NCBI RefSeq assembly: GCF_000217795.1 | Contig: NC_015681.1 | Span: 1,479,244-1,543,243, forward strand | DNA from: Thermodesulfatator indicus DSM 15286 | GTDB lineage: Bacteria > Desulfobacterota > Thermodesulfobacteria > Thermodesulfobacteriales > Thermodesulfatatoraceae | Direction: 5' to 3' | Length of the DNA stretch: 64,000 bases | In this document: in pieces, positions 25,660-34,836 of the stretch | Position numbering within the stretch: position 1 is the first letter of the stretch | Layout of the letters: each line of letters begins with the position of its first letter | The notes under the pieces: generated by a model | Databases searched by the model: none | What the model saw: the letters and a program-made list of their open reading frames with translations, nothing else | Told to the model about the DNA's origin: nothing | Position numbers and translations under genes: made by a program

Positions 25660-25668
25660 GGGACAGGC
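25660..25668 (+). repeat. GGGACAGGC motif copy (cobU-RACo gap)
   Basis: Exact 9-mer copy in the 36-bp gap between two genes of one operon, context GAGGGACAGGCAAAA. Confidence 0.65.
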
Positions 25669-25683
25669 AAAAGCCCGCCCCGT

Positions 25684-27561
25684 TTATTTTTGCAGTAGCT
25701 CCTTTACTGTAGGAAACAGATCTAAATTAGTATGTGGTAAGAAAAGGGCCGAAACATAATAGTCCATGTATCCAGGATGAGCAGAAAGTTCAAAGTGGGT
25801 CATCATCTGAGCCACCCGTTCCATTTCTTTTAGGGCCTCTTTGGACAAGGCCGCCATCCTGGCCCCTATAAGAGAGCTATTCCCCACAAAGTAAAAATTT
25901 TCCCGGGGTAAATCAGGCAAAAGGCCGATGATTATAGCCTGTTCAAGGTCAAGAAAGCTTCCAAAGTTTCCGGCAAGGATTACGCGCTCAACCATAGTGA
26001 TATCAAGCCCTACAGACTCGAGCAAAGTCTGATAACCTGAAAACATGGCCCCTTTAGCCCGGATCAAGTTGTCAATGTCTGCTTCGGTAAAAACAATGTC
26101 TTCCCCGATGGCCGATTCTTCTTTCCAGACGAGCACGTACTCCCAGCCTTCTCGGCCCTGTCTTATCCTGGGGCTTTCAAGATCGCGGCGGAATTTACCT
26201 GACTGGTCAATAATGCCCTCAATAAAGAGATTGGCGAGAAGTGAAATAATACCCGAGCCACAGATACCCTTGGGCTTTTTATTGCCGATGGTAAGAATCA
26301 TGGGTTCAAGGGTAACAGGGTCTATATGAACGGCTTCAATAGCCCCGGTAGTGGCTCGCATGCCGTATTTAATACCGCCTCCTTCAAAGGCAGGACCTGC
26401 GGAGCAAGCGGCACAGGCCAGAAAATCCTGATTGCCAACAACGATTTCGCCATTGGTTCCAATATCAATGAAAAGCGTAAGAGGTGCTTCTTTGGCCATA
26501 CCTGTGGCCACTACTCCGGCGGTAATATCACCGCCCACATAGCTGGCTACACAAGGGGCCAGAGAAAGTAAAGTGTGCTTCCCTCCGGGTAAACCGAGCT
26601 CTTTAGCCGGGATAAATGGAAAACGCGAAGCTACCGGTACATAAGGACTTTCGCGCAGAAATCTTGGTTCAAGAAAGAGCAAAAAGTGGCTCATCACCGT
26701 GTTTCCTGCTATTGAGTAATGACTGATCTCCTCAAGTTCTACTTTGTGTTTTTCACACAGCTCCTTAGCCAGTTTAGCCAGACATTCTATAACTTTTTCG
26801 TGAAGGATTTTTAAGCCGTCTTTTTTACGAGCAAATTCAATGCGGCTGATAACGTCTTCGCCGTAGCTTATTTGCGGGTTATAGTCCGAAGTTTCCCCAA
26901 GAACTTCGCCATTGGTAAGGTCAATCAGCTGGGCGCATATAGTAGTAGTGCCAACGTCAACGGCTAGGGCAAAATGCCTTTTCTTAGTGTTTCCGGCCTC
27001 TATTCCCAGTAGCTTGGGAGGTTTTTCTTCAAGTACCACCGAAGTTACGGCAAAGTCTTTTTCGCGGAGCTTGTATGGTAAATCGTGTAAAACACGCCAG
27101 TTAACTTCTAGCTTATTTTCTCCGAGTTTTTGCAGTAAAGCGGTTTCAAGCCGGGCCAGATCCGGCATGTTATTTTCAAGACTTGGTGGTTCAAGCTCTA
27201 AGTAAAGTTTTTTGATAGCCGGGTCCAGGGAAACTTGAGCCGCCTTACGGGCCTCAAGCCAGGCTGAAGCTACTTTTTTTGCCGGGCGCAAAAGGGCTCG
27301 CCGGTCAACCTCGCTTTCTACCGGAATACGGACAATAACATCACTTCGCGGATAAAGAGTACACGCCTTATAACCACCTTCGGGGAGGGGCTCACCCTCT
27401 ACCTCCCCTCCCTCAACAAACACACGGCATTTGCCACAAACTCCCGCTCCACCACAGGAGGCATTTATGTGAAGCCCGGCCTTCATGGCCGCCCGAATTA
27501 TCGTTTCGTCTTCAGGTATTTCTACGGTAACGTTTGCCGGAAGAAAAGTTACTTTGGGCAT
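25684..27561 (-). CDS. Reductive activator of corrinoid protein (ferredoxin + ASKHA, DUF4445)
   Basis: 625 residues. An N-terminal plant-type [2Fe-2S] domain has C36, C42, C45 and C67 (SCGGAGVCGKC...KAC), then a linker and a large ASKHA-fold ATPase domain with ALAVDVGTTTICAQLIDL, YSIAGNTVMSHFL, LFIDIGTNGEIVVG and ERVILAGNFGSFL. RACo-type proteins use ATP and electrons to bring Co(II) corrinoid Fe-S protein back to Co(I). It follows acsE by 9 bp, as in acetyl-CoA pathway clusters. The partner CFeSP genes (acsC/acsD) are not in this window. Confidence 0.9.
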   Translation of the reverse strand: MPKVTFLPANVTVEIPEDETIIRAAMKAGLHINASCGGAGVCGKCRVFVEGGEVEGEPLPEGGYKACTLYPRSDVIVRIPVESEVDRRALLRPAKKVASAWLEARKAAQVSLDPAIKKLYLELEPPSLENNMPDLARLETALLQKLGENKLEVNWRVLHDLPYKLREKDFAVTSVVLEEKPPKLLGIEAGNTKKRHFALAVDVGTTTICAQLIDLTNGEVLGETSDYNPQISYGEDVISRIEFARKKDGLKILHEKVIECLAKLAKELCEKHKVELEEISHYSIAGNTVMSHFLLFLEPRFLRESPYVPVASRFPFIPAKELGLPGGKHTLLSLAPCVASYVGGDITAGVVATGMAKEAPLTLFIDIGTNGEIVVGNQDFLACAACSAGPAFEGGGIKYGMRATTGAIEAVHIDPVTLEPMILTIGNKKPKGICGSGIISLLANLFIEGIIDQSGKFRRDLESPRIRQGREGWEYVLVWKEESAIGEDIVFTEADIDNLIRAKGAMFSGYQTLLESVGLDITMVERVILAGNFGSFLDLEQAIIIGLLPDLPRENFYFVGNSSLIGARMAALSKEALKEMERVAQMMTHFELSAHPGYMDYYVSALFLPHTNLDLFPTVKELLQK

Positions 27562-27570
27562 AAGCCCCTC

Positions 27571-28467
27571 CTAAAGTTCAAGCCAGGATTCAGAAAAGAT
27601 GGTCTTCCCAAGAAGCACCCTCGCCGTCTTGTATATCTCAAGCTCCTTGGGCGAAAGCTTACTTGGATCCGGCTCGTCTCCGTCCATCATGTCGTGTACC
27701 AGCTTTACCCAATCTGGATGCTTGCCTTTGGCTATCTCCACCAGCTCTTTGTCGTAAATGTTCAAAATCGCCGAGTAAATGTTGTACTTCATGAGCATCA
27801 TTAAATACACCCGGTCAAGATAACAGCGCAGGTGATGCGGTACTCCGTTTGAGACGTTTGAAAGCCCTATGGTGCTCTTGCATCCGGGGGCAATGTCTGG
27901 AAGCATGGCAAGGAAATTTAAGCCTTCAAGAATCTGGTCGGCCCCAAGGGTGATGGGGGTGCCGATGGGGTCAACCCAGATCTTTTCGTTGGGGATACCA
28001 GCCTCGTTTAAGGCCATGATAAGGTCAACGGCCATGGCCGCCCGCTCGTTGGCGTCTCGTGGCATACCCTCTGGCCCCCAGAGAAGGGCTACGACATCGC
28101 AACCCACTTCCGCAGCAAAGGGAATTAGCTTTTCCATGCGCTCAGGCTGGGCCGAGATAGAGTTCATGAGCACGCGCGAGGGATTCTTTGAGGCCTTAAT
28201 GCCAGCGATCATGGCCTCAGGGTTGGTGGTGTCAAGGGAAATGGGAGTGTCAACCACTTCTTCTACCACTTTGACGATCCAGGCGGCTAGATCCGGGCCG
28301 TCTTTTTTGGCCGGACCGATGTTTAAGTCAAGGTAATCGGCGCCTAGTTCGGTTTCTTCCTTGGCCATCTCCTGGATAGGGCCGGGGTTTCTATCCCGCA
28401 TGGCCTGACCGGTGCGTTTCCCCATAATGTTAATGGACTCTGCAATACAAACTACCGTCTGACTCAT
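27571..28467 (-). CDS. acsE: Methyltetrahydrofolate:corrinoid protein methyltransferase
   Basis: 298-residue TIM-barrel enzyme of the pterin-binding family; moves the methyl group of methyl-THF to the corrinoid iron-sulfur protein in the Wood-Ljungdahl pathway. Seen: ESINIMGKRTGQAM, GADYLDLNIGP (pterin Asp), ISLDTTNPEAMIAG, LMNSISAQPERM, IWVDPIGTPI and TIGLSNVSNGVP. The length and end fit AcsE rather than the longer MetH pterin module. AAGGAGGGATTTT precedes the ATG. It is the first gene after the cobalamin riboswitch. Confidence 0.9.
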   Translation of the reverse strand: MSQTVVCIAESINIMGKRTGQAMRDRNPGPIQEMAKEETELGADYLDLNIGPAKKDGPDLAAWIVKVVEEVVDTPISLDTTNPEAMIAGIKASKNPSRVLMNSISAQPERMEKLIPFAAEVGCDVVALLWGPEGMPRDANERAAMAVDLIMALNEAGIPNEKIWVDPIGTPITLGADQILEGLNFLAMLPDIAPGCKSTIGLSNVSNGVPHHLRCYLDRVYLMMLMKYNIYSAILNIYDKELVEIAKGKHPDWVKLVHDMMDGDEPDPSKLSPKELEIYKTARVLLGKTIFSESWLEL

Positions 28468-28500
28468 AAAATCCCTCCTTTAATTTAGTTTTTAGCAGGA

Positions 28501-28560
28501 GGCTTTCGAGGAGGCGCAAAAGGGACAGTAATCCCTTGCAGGGCCTTAAGCCTCGAAGCC
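28501..28560 (-). promoter_or_regulatory. Probable expression platform of the cobalamin riboswitch
   Basis: Between the aptamer and acsE, an imperfect hairpin pairs GGCTTTCGAGG (28501-28511) with CCTCGAAGCC (28551-28560), with an inner AGGGA/TCCCT stem. No poly-U follows on the minus strand, so control of translation or a longer alternative fold is more likely than simple termination. Confidence 0.45.
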
Positions 28561-28574
28561 CTACAATTTTAAGC

Positions 28575-28770
28575 CCTGGGCCGGTCTCCCGGCTTCCGGA
28601 TCATCCTACTCGCCGCGCCTTCCCAGGGCCTTCGGCCTTATGGCCTTAAGCCCCAGTGGCTAGTCGCCCAAATGGGCCTAGCGGCTTTCGTCCCCGGTTA
28701 CGGTTGCGGGCCAGCGCCGGACTTTCACCGGACTTCCCGATTATCCCATCAAAGGCACCCAGAGCCTAAC
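28575..28770 (-). ncRNA. Cobalamin (B12) riboswitch
   Basis: On the minus strand: GGTGCC at the 5' side, then GGGAAGTCCGGTGAAAGTCC, GCTGGCCCGCAACCGTAA, a variable stem, and the B12 box AGCCGGGAGACCGGCC at 28594-28579. These are the conserved core elements of the class I cobalamin aptamer in the right order. It lies about 110 bp upstream of acsE, so it should control the acsE-RACo-cobU operon by adenosylcobalamin or a related cobamide. Confidence 0.95.
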
Positions 28771-28812
28771 TTAAAAAAATTAAATCACAACTAGTTTATT
28801 AGTCAACAAAAA

Positions 28813-28867
28813 GGGACAGGCAAAAAATTTCACTTCAGCCGAAAATGTTCCGATAAGAGGGACAGGC
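28813..28867 (+). repeat. Paired GGGACAGGC motifs upstream of RAYT-1
   Basis: Two direct copies, 28813-28821 and 28859-28867, 46 bp apart, with CCGATAAGA before the second and AAAAATTTT after it. The same arrangement (43 bp apart, CCGATATGA, AAAAATTTT) stands upstream of the second transposase, so this is a conserved leader. Confidence 0.85.
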
Positions 28868-28892
28868 GAAAAAATTTTCAGGAGGTATGATC

Positions 28893-29735
28893 ATGCCAAG
28901 AATCCCTCGTTTACTTACCAACCACCCCAAGGCGGCTTATCATGTTATCTCGCGCACCGCTTTACCTGGCCACAATGTGCTTGGGCCCGAAGAAAAAGAC
29001 TACCTGCTTGACCTTATACGCTGGCTCTCACAGGTTTATTTTGTTCGAGTCTATGGCTTTGCCATCATGGGTAACCACTTCCACCTCCTCTGCCGCATGC
29101 TGCCTGAGGATCAGTTCTCTGACGAAGAAGTTGCCCGCCGCATCAAGCTCTATTACCAAGGGAAACGTAAGGTTTTCATTTATGAAGAACTAATCGCCAA
29201 GTGGCGCAAACGTCTGGCCAGCCTTTCCCGCTACGTGCAGGATATAAAGCAAAGGTTCTCACGCTGGTATAACCGAAAGCATGACCGGAAGGGTTATTTC
29301 TGGAATGACCGCTTTAAGTCCGTAATTATTGAGACTGGTGAGGCTCTGCTTAATTGCCTGGCCTACATAGAACTAAACCCGGTACGAGCGGGGATTGTGG
29401 AAAAGCCGGAAGACTATCGCTGGTGCTCGTTAGGATACAGGGCAAGAGTGGGGACAGGCGAAAAATTCTTGTCGCTTGACCTAGGCCTTACGTCTTACGC
29501 CAACAAGTCAGAAAAGGAGCGTTTCAGGCAATACCGGGAATTTGTTTACGGAAAAGGTGGGATCGGGGAACCTGAAAATTTCAGCAAAGCCAAAGAATTT
29601 ACTTATAGGTCACGCTACTTCACGGAAAGCCTCATTATTGGCTCAAAAAAATTTATAGACGAAGCTGGCCAAAGGTTAAAAAAGTTTATTTCCAAAAAGA
29701 GAGAAAAAATTATTACTAACTTTGAAATTTTTTAA
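28893..29735 (+). mobile_element. REP-associated tyrosine transposase (Y1/HUH family), copy 1
   Basis: 280-residue single-domain Y1 nuclease related to IS200/IS605 TnpA and the RAYT proteins that act on REP sequences. HUH motif NHFHLL (H62, H64) lies after YGFAIMG; the catalytic Tyr is in RYVQDIKQRF; LNCLAYIELNPVRAGIV and PEDYRWCSLGYRA are family signatures. I chose ATG 28893, 6 nt after GGAGGT, because it matches the start MPRIPR of copy 2. A GGGACAGGC copy (29451-29459) is part of the coding sequence, encoding GTGEK. No inverted terminal repeats of an IS were found. Confidence 0.92.
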
Positions 29736-29766
29736 AAAGCTCCTTGACAGGGAGCAATTAGGTCTT

Positions 29767-30777
29767 TCAACTTGGAGAACGGTCCTTTATAAAGTGAAAT
29801 ACCATTAGACCTATAAGAAATACAGCGGCTATTACTTTAAACCAGGAAAGCTCTTCTTTTTCTGTTTGCGGTGGGCGGAAAGTAAATTTAGTAAGAGAAA
29901 AATCCAAAAGAATGCCTGCCAGCAAAGAAATACCCACCAAAGATAAGGCGTAAACAAGAAAAGTTTTTCCGCCAAAAAGCTTACGTATAATAACCAAAGA
30001 GGTGGTATTGGTAGCAGGCCCGCTCATTAAAAAGACCAATAAACTCCCAGGAGAAAAACCCTGTAAATAAAAAGAGTAAGCCAAAGGTAAAGAGCCTGTA
30101 GAACACATGTAAAGAGGGATTCCTGCTACCAACATAAATAAATATTGGATAGGGCCAGGAGGAATTTTTTGGCCTAAAAAACCAGGAGGTAGCAGAGTAA
30201 CGAGTAAAGCGGCTAGCAAAAGTCCCAACAGAAGGGGTCTGTTGAGGTCAAGCATTAATTCTATAAAAGCAAAACGCAATACAGCCAAAGGAGTTTTTGT
30301 TGTTTTTTCACTAGGACAGCAAGCATTTTTAAAACCTTTTTCTAGCGAGACAGCTGGCTCTTTAAGGAGAAAAAAAGAAATAGTTCCAGCTATAATTCCT
30401 GCTGCTAAAGCGGCTAAGGCATAAACTAACGCAAAAGACACCCCAAAAAGCCCAAAAGTAATAAAAAGGGCGTCAATACTGGTTTGGGGTGTGGCCACTA
30501 AAAAGGCTACTACAGCAGGAAGTCCAGCACCGTGTCTAGCCAGCAAAATGGCTACGGGGATCACGCTACAAGAACAAAGTGGAAGAGGGACTCCTAAGGC
30601 TGCAGCTTTAAATATAGATCCAAAATTTCGGGCCCCTAGATGTTTAGAGAGTTTTTCTTTGGGCAAGAGTATTTTGATAAACCCAGCTATTAATAAACCA
30701 AACAGAAAATAAGGAGCTATATCAGCGGTGATGAAAAAGAGGTTTTTTAAATAAAGAGTTAACCAGTTATTCATCAT
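29767..30777 (-). CDS. YraQ/SO_0444-type permease
   Basis: 336 residues, about eight to ten membrane helices. The family motif PLCSCSVIPVA and the second-half MCSTGSLPLAYSF and FLMSGPATNTTSLVI are intact, in contrast to the broken relative at 22.5-23.8 kb. SO_0444-type members are linked to efflux of metal ions; a central ACCPSEK segment with two Cys may be a cytoplasmic binding loop. It starts with tandem ATG codons. Monocistronic, divergent from the chemoreceptor across a gap that holds a REPIN hairpin. Confidence 0.85.
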   Translation of the reverse strand: MMNNWLTLYLKNLFFITADIAPYFLFGLLIAGFIKILLPKEKLSKHLGARNFGSIFKAAALGVPLPLCSCSVIPVAILLARHGAGLPAVVAFLVATPQTSIDALFITFGLFGVSFALVYALAALAAGIIAGTISFFLLKEPAVSLEKGFKNACCPSEKTTKTPLAVLRFAFIELMLDLNRPLLLGLLLAALLVTLLPPGFLGQKIPPGPIQYLFMLVAGIPLYMCSTGSLPLAYSFYLQGFSPGSLLVFLMSGPATNTTSLVIIRKLFGGKTFLVYALSLVGISLLAGILLDFSLTKFTFRPPQTEKEELSWFKVIAAVFLIGLMVFHFIKDRSPS

Positions 30778-30923
30778 GACTAAATTTTAGATCACCACAG
30801 CCGCTTATGAGCTCTTGTTTTTCTTCGGCGACTTTTTTCTAAAAATATTAACAGAACAAACTGTTTTATCCGAATTTCTATTTTTCTATAGATTAACTAG
30901 GAAATTAAATAAAAACAACTTAG

Positions 30924-30967
30924 GAACTTAGGGACAGGCGAAATTAGTTTCGCCTGTCCCTAAGTTC
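30924..30967. repeat. REPIN: perfect 20-bp inverted pair of the GGGACAGGC repeat
   Basis: GAACTTAGGGACAGGCGAAA (30924-30943) and its exact reverse complement (30948-30967) surround a 4-nt loop TTAG. It is the only place in the window where two motifs are arranged head to head, the form expected of a RAYT substrate. It lies between the divergent starts of the permease and the chemoreceptor. Confidence 0.92.
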
Positions 30968-31047
30968 GCTTTTACAAAATTTTAAGTCACCGAATTATCA
31001 TGCCGAAAAAATACTTGAGCAACTTAATAAAGTTTTAGGAGGACATT

Positions 31048-32955
31048 ATGAACCCTATTTATCTCTGGCGAAATCTTTCTTTACGCTGGAAGATTTTGCT
31101 ACCTTTTATTGGAGGAGTTTTGCTTTTTTCAGCGGTAACTTTATGGCATTCTTTTAGAACCACCTAGGGCTTAATCTCACACACAGCAAGAGACGATATT
31201 TCTCACGCTTTTTCTTCTCTGGAAAAGCTTATCAAGCAGGCAGAGGCTAACGAAAAAATTCTGGTAAGTGTGGTGGCTAATATGCCTGAAGTTCAGGCTG
31301 CTCTTAACGTTGGTAATAGGAAGCTTCTTTTATCAAGTGTTATGCCTCTGGTAGAGAAGGCTCAAAAAGCCAGCGGTTTTCCGTTTTTTCTACATTTTCA
31401 CACACCAGAAGGGCGTTCTTTTCTCCGTACCTGGAAACCCAATAAATATGGCGATGACTTAACTGGCTTCCGCCAGATGGTGGTGGACATTATTAAAACC
31501 CAAAAGCCTGCCAGCGGTATTGAAGCCGGCCGTGGTGGTTTAACCGTGCGAGCCATTGCCCCTATTTTTTACGAAGGTCAATATGTGGGGAGTGTGGAAG
31601 CCGCTATTCCTTTGAAGGAAATATTAGCCCTAGCTAAAGAGGACCATCAAAATTGGGGAGTATTGGTCACCCCTGAAGCCGCTTCGGTGATGACCAGGCT
31701 TAAAAATCCAGCTCGTGTGGGAAATATGGTTCTGGTGTCTCAAGTGGGCGAACTTAATCTTAATAGCCTAGAAAAGGCCGTTTCCCACGTGGGAATAGAA
31801 AACAAAGTGACTTTTCACGGAAATCTAGGTATAGGTTTAAAACCTCTAAAGGATTACCATGGCCAAATAATCGGGGCCTTTGTTCAAGAGAGGGACTTAA
31901 GTCGTTATCTCCAACTAATTGCGGCCAAAAAGAAAGAAACCGGAATTATAATATTTGCTGCCTTTTTGCTCACGCTGGCCGTAGCCGTTGCCATTGGTTG
32001 GGAGATGCATCGTTATCTTGATAAAGCGGTTAAACGCATGGAAGACATTGCTGAAGGTGAAGGGGATCTGACTCAGACTTTAGACGCTTCAGGGAAAGAC
32101 GAAATAGGCCTTCTTGCCCGGGCTTTTAACGCCTTTCTTGAAAAGCTACGCCGCCTGGTAAAACGTATTAAGGCGGAAACTAATTCTATCTCGCGAGCCT
32201 CTAAACAACTAGATGAAGCTTTGTCTAAGTTAGAAGAAGGAGTCAATCTGCTTGAAGGACATGCTTCTTCAATTTCTGGTGTTAGTGAAGGTTTACGCTA
32301 CCGTGCCGACGAAGTGCAACAGATGATAAAAGAGATGGAAAGTGCGGTAACGGAAATATCCCAGCAGACTACCAACGCGGCTCAGGTAGCGGCTGAAGCT
32401 AGAGAAAAAGTAGAAGAAGTAGTAAAAGTTATTGAAAAACTCGGGCAGGGCTCTCAAGAAATCGGCGAAGTAGTAAACTTTATTAACTCAATAGCTGATC
32501 AGACCAATCTTTTAGCTCTAAACGCCACTATTGAAGCCGCTAGAGCCGGAGAAGCCGGTAAAGGTTTTGCGGTGGTGGCTAACGAAATAAAAGAACTAGC
32601 CAGACAAACGGGATCAGCCACCGAAGATATTGCCCAAAAAGTAAAGAGAATTCAGGAGTCGTCTGGCCAGGTGATAGACTCAGTTCAAGATGTCTCTGAA
32701 GTGATATCTCAGATAACTGAAATTTCGAATAACATTGCTTCAGCAGTTGAAGAGCAGACGGCTACTGTTTCTGGCATTTCTGATAATATGGGAAATGTTT
32801 CTGAAGAAGCCCAAAACCTAGCCAATCTGGTACCTGAGATGGAAAAGGCCGTAAAACTGGCTCAGGAAAGTATGGAACAGGTAAAACATGAGGGCGTAAA
32901 GTTAGCCAAACTTTCAGCCAAAATGAAAGAATTAGTGGATCAATTTAAGGTTTAA
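31048..32955 (+). pseudogene. Methyl-accepting chemotaxis protein interrupted by TAG at codon 40
   Basis: A frame from ATG 31048 (AGGAGGACATT upstream) to 32955 is open except for one TAG at 31165-31167. Before it lies membrane helix 1 (WKILLPFIGGVLLFSAVTLW). After it come a periplasmic Cache-like sensor with [18 protein letters not shown], helix 2 ([19 protein letters not shown]), HAMP (ITGEGEGD-type region around [16 protein letters not shown]), and the signalling hairpin tip [20 protein letters not shown]. Intact length would be 635. An internal start at 31270 would give a product without helix 1. The stop is one substitution from AAG, CAG or GAG. Confidence 0.85.
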
Positions 32956-32999
32956 TTTGTTACCTTCTATGTTCGGGGAATAAGTTTACTTGTCCGTAG

Positions 33000-33125
33000 C
33001 TTTGAGAATGTTCCGGCCTCTACCGAGACCTCGCAGTGGCGAAAATGACGAGAAGAAGGATGAGCAAGCTAATTGGTCGATGACTGATAGCGTCGCGGGA
33101 AGGGTTCTCTAACAGTGACGTGGTC
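33000..33125. repeat. Degenerate copy of the CTCGCAGTGAC repeat family
   Basis: CCTCGCAGTGGCGAAAATGA and AACAGTGACG resemble the intergenic family. The 174-bp gap between the chemoreceptor and the nitroreductase has nothing else recognisable. Confidence 0.4.
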
Positions 33126-33129
33126 GTTA

Positions 33130-34209
33130 CTAGACTAGCAAAAAGTCTTCCACTTCTTTGCGCAAAGCCGTGGCCGAGGGGAGCGGGGCTTTTCCAAAAC
33201 GAAGTAACATTAAAGGTTTATCAATACCCAATTTTTCAAAACCTCGTTCAATCTTGCGCATAAAAAACTGGTGCCTGGCCGAAAAATCAAGATATCGTCC
33301 TCTACGCCAGCGAATCATAAAAAGAGGGGCCGCAGCCATGGGTTGTACGGCAAGCCCCTTTTCGGTTAAGGCTAACCACAGGCGTTCTGCCGTACGGCCA
33401 GCTTCAAAATAGGCCCTTGGCCCTAGCTCATCGGTAAAAAAGGCAAACACCCCCTCAGACGAAAGTACCAGCTTGCGGGCATAATCTGCCATGTGGCGAG
33501 AAACTCCCAGGCGCAAAAAGGTCTTCATAACCGGCCACGGGCGGGTAAAACGCAAAAAATTTTCTCCGGCCTTGCCGGCCTCAAGGGTGGCCACGGGCAT
33601 GCCGTCACGGGAAGTAAGGATTTCTTCTTCTGTCCAGCGTATGGTGTCGTGTAAGAACTCGTGCAGGTCTTTTCGTTCCACGCGAATCAGGTCAGCAAAA
33701 TACACAATGTCGGCTATAGCTTTCAATTCTTTACCGCGTAAGACTTTTACTTTTACAGGTAAGTCAGCCACAAGCTTGGTGATTTCGGCCATTTCTTTGT
33801 CTGAGAGATTCACTTTTTCATAAAATTTGCGGTTGGTGTGGCGCTTCATAATGGGAGTTTTGGCAAGAGGCGTTTTGAATTCAAACTCTCCGTCAGGCCA
33901 GTCAATCTTAAGGGTGCCAATTTTTATGAGGCTGTTTTCTTTGCTGAAATCAAAAATAAATTTGTGCTTGATGTTTTCTCTACTTAAAAGATAACTTGCG
34001 TTTTCAAAGGCAGCGCCTACCGCGAAGATAGAGGCGTTTTGTTCATAATTAAAAAATGACTGGTCAACTCGTGGGTCAAAAAGAAAGTCTATTTCTTTTT
34101 CGTTCTTTATCCTGAACCGCCACGGCTGAAGATTATCCCCTGAGGGGGCCGCCACCGCCGCTTTAAGCAGAGTTTTGAGTTTGGGGTCTAATGGTAGTAT
34201 TTTTAACAT
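33130..34209 (-). CDS. Nitroreductase-family FMN protein, long form
   Basis: 359 residues. The N-terminal FMN motif AAVAAPSGDNLQPWRF is typical of the nitroreductase superfamily; PIMKRHTNRKFYEK and the C-terminal AAPLFMIRWRRGRYLDF continue the fold. It is longer than simple nitroreductases and resembles the Acg-like or iodotyrosine-dehalogenase-like members with a split fold. The substrate is unknown. Monocistronic. Confidence 0.75.
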   Translation of the reverse strand: MLKILPLDPKLKTLLKAAVAAPSGDNLQPWRFRIKNEKEIDFLFDPRVDQSFFNYEQNASIFAVGAAFENASYLLSRENIKHKFIFDFSKENSLIKIGTLKIDWPDGEFEFKTPLAKTPIMKRHTNRKFYEKVNLSDKEMAEITKLVADLPVKVKVLRGKELKAIADIVYFADLIRVERKDLHEFLHDTIRWTEEEILTSRDGMPVATLEAGKAGENFLRFTRPWPVMKTFLRLGVSRHMADYARKLVLSSEGVFAFFTDELGPRAYFEAGRTAERLWLALTEKGLAVQPMAAAPLFMIRWRRGRYLDFSARHQFFMRKIERGFEKLGIDKPLMLLRFGKAPLPSATALRKEVEDFLLV

Positions 34210-34334
34210 GGCTATCTCCTAACCGATTTCATTTTAATTATCGGATAAATGTTCTGCTTCTACAATCTTAGATTTGTTTGCCTCTAAGAGTGAAGAGATA
34301 CCTGGAGCCATCTACCAGCGGCCAAAGACCACCT

Positions 34335-34518
34335 TGTCACGGCGAGGAGTCAACCTCCTATTCTGTCATGTGAGATGTCCCCCTTCTGTCACTGCGAGGA
34401 GGCCCGTAGGGTCGACGAAGCAGTCTCTTCTGCCATCGGCCATCTGCCAACAGCCGTTCACCATTTAGTCACGGCGAGCCCTTCCCTTAAGGTCACTGCG
34501 AGCGGAGCGAAGCAGCCT
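34335..34518 (+). repeat. Compound intergenic repeat, left border of the PEP-CTERM cassette
   Basis: Contains GAGGAGTCAACCTCCTATTC, TGTCACTGCGAGGAGGCCCG, TCGACGAAGCAGTCTC, a GGCCATCTGCCAACAGCC unit and CACTGCGAGCGGAGCGAAGC. About 95 bp (34335-34430) reappear almost unchanged in reverse orientation at 38586-38684. Confidence 0.85.
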
Positions 34519-34524
34519 CTAAAA

Positions 34525-34658
34525 GTGAAAAGTTTTTCCACTGTTACGGTATTTTATACTTTAGTAAAGTTTATAAAACCATTGCTTCCCAATAGATTTA
34601 ACAAAACCCAAAAAGAAAAAGTGAAAAAATTTTCCCTCGGTGTGAAAAGTTTTTCCAC
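34525..34658. promoter_or_regulatory. Three 17-bp quasi-palindromes upstream of a sigma-54 promoter
   Basis: GTGAAAAGTTTTTCCAC occurs twice exactly (34525-34541 and 34642-34658), with a third variant GTGAAAAAATTTTCCCT at 34621-34637. They end 49-185 bp upstream of the -24 element, the usual range for enhancer-binding-protein sites. Which activator binds is unknown; PrsR-type regulators control PEP-CTERM genes in other bacteria. Confidence 0.65.
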
Positions 34659-34706
34659 TTTTCCTAAAAGTCCATTTCGTAACTTATGATTTTATCGTTA
34701 ACTAGA

Positions 34707-34723
34707 TTGGCACAATGATTGCA
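34707..34723 (+). promoter_or_regulatory. Sigma-54 (RpoN) promoter of the PEP-CTERM gene
   Basis: TTGGCAC-AATGA-TTGCA matches the -24/-12 consensus (TGGCAC-N5-TTGCA) exactly, GG and GC elements 12 bp apart. The transcript would begin near 34735, about 100 bp before the start codon. Confidence 0.9.
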
Positions 34724-34836
34724 TATTCTCAATGTAAAAGAATTTTTGGGAGTGAGGAGGTGGGAAATGAGGTTAATATGAGGTTTAAGATAGAAATTGA
34801 TCCAATTTTTAAATAAAAATCAAAAAGGAGGAAAAA

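Noticed and set aside
23048-31167. In-frame TAG codons in the permease and chemoreceptor as pyrrolysine
   Set aside because: No pyl genes are seen, the permease has further lesions, and nothing in the context suggests recoding; simple mutation is more likely.
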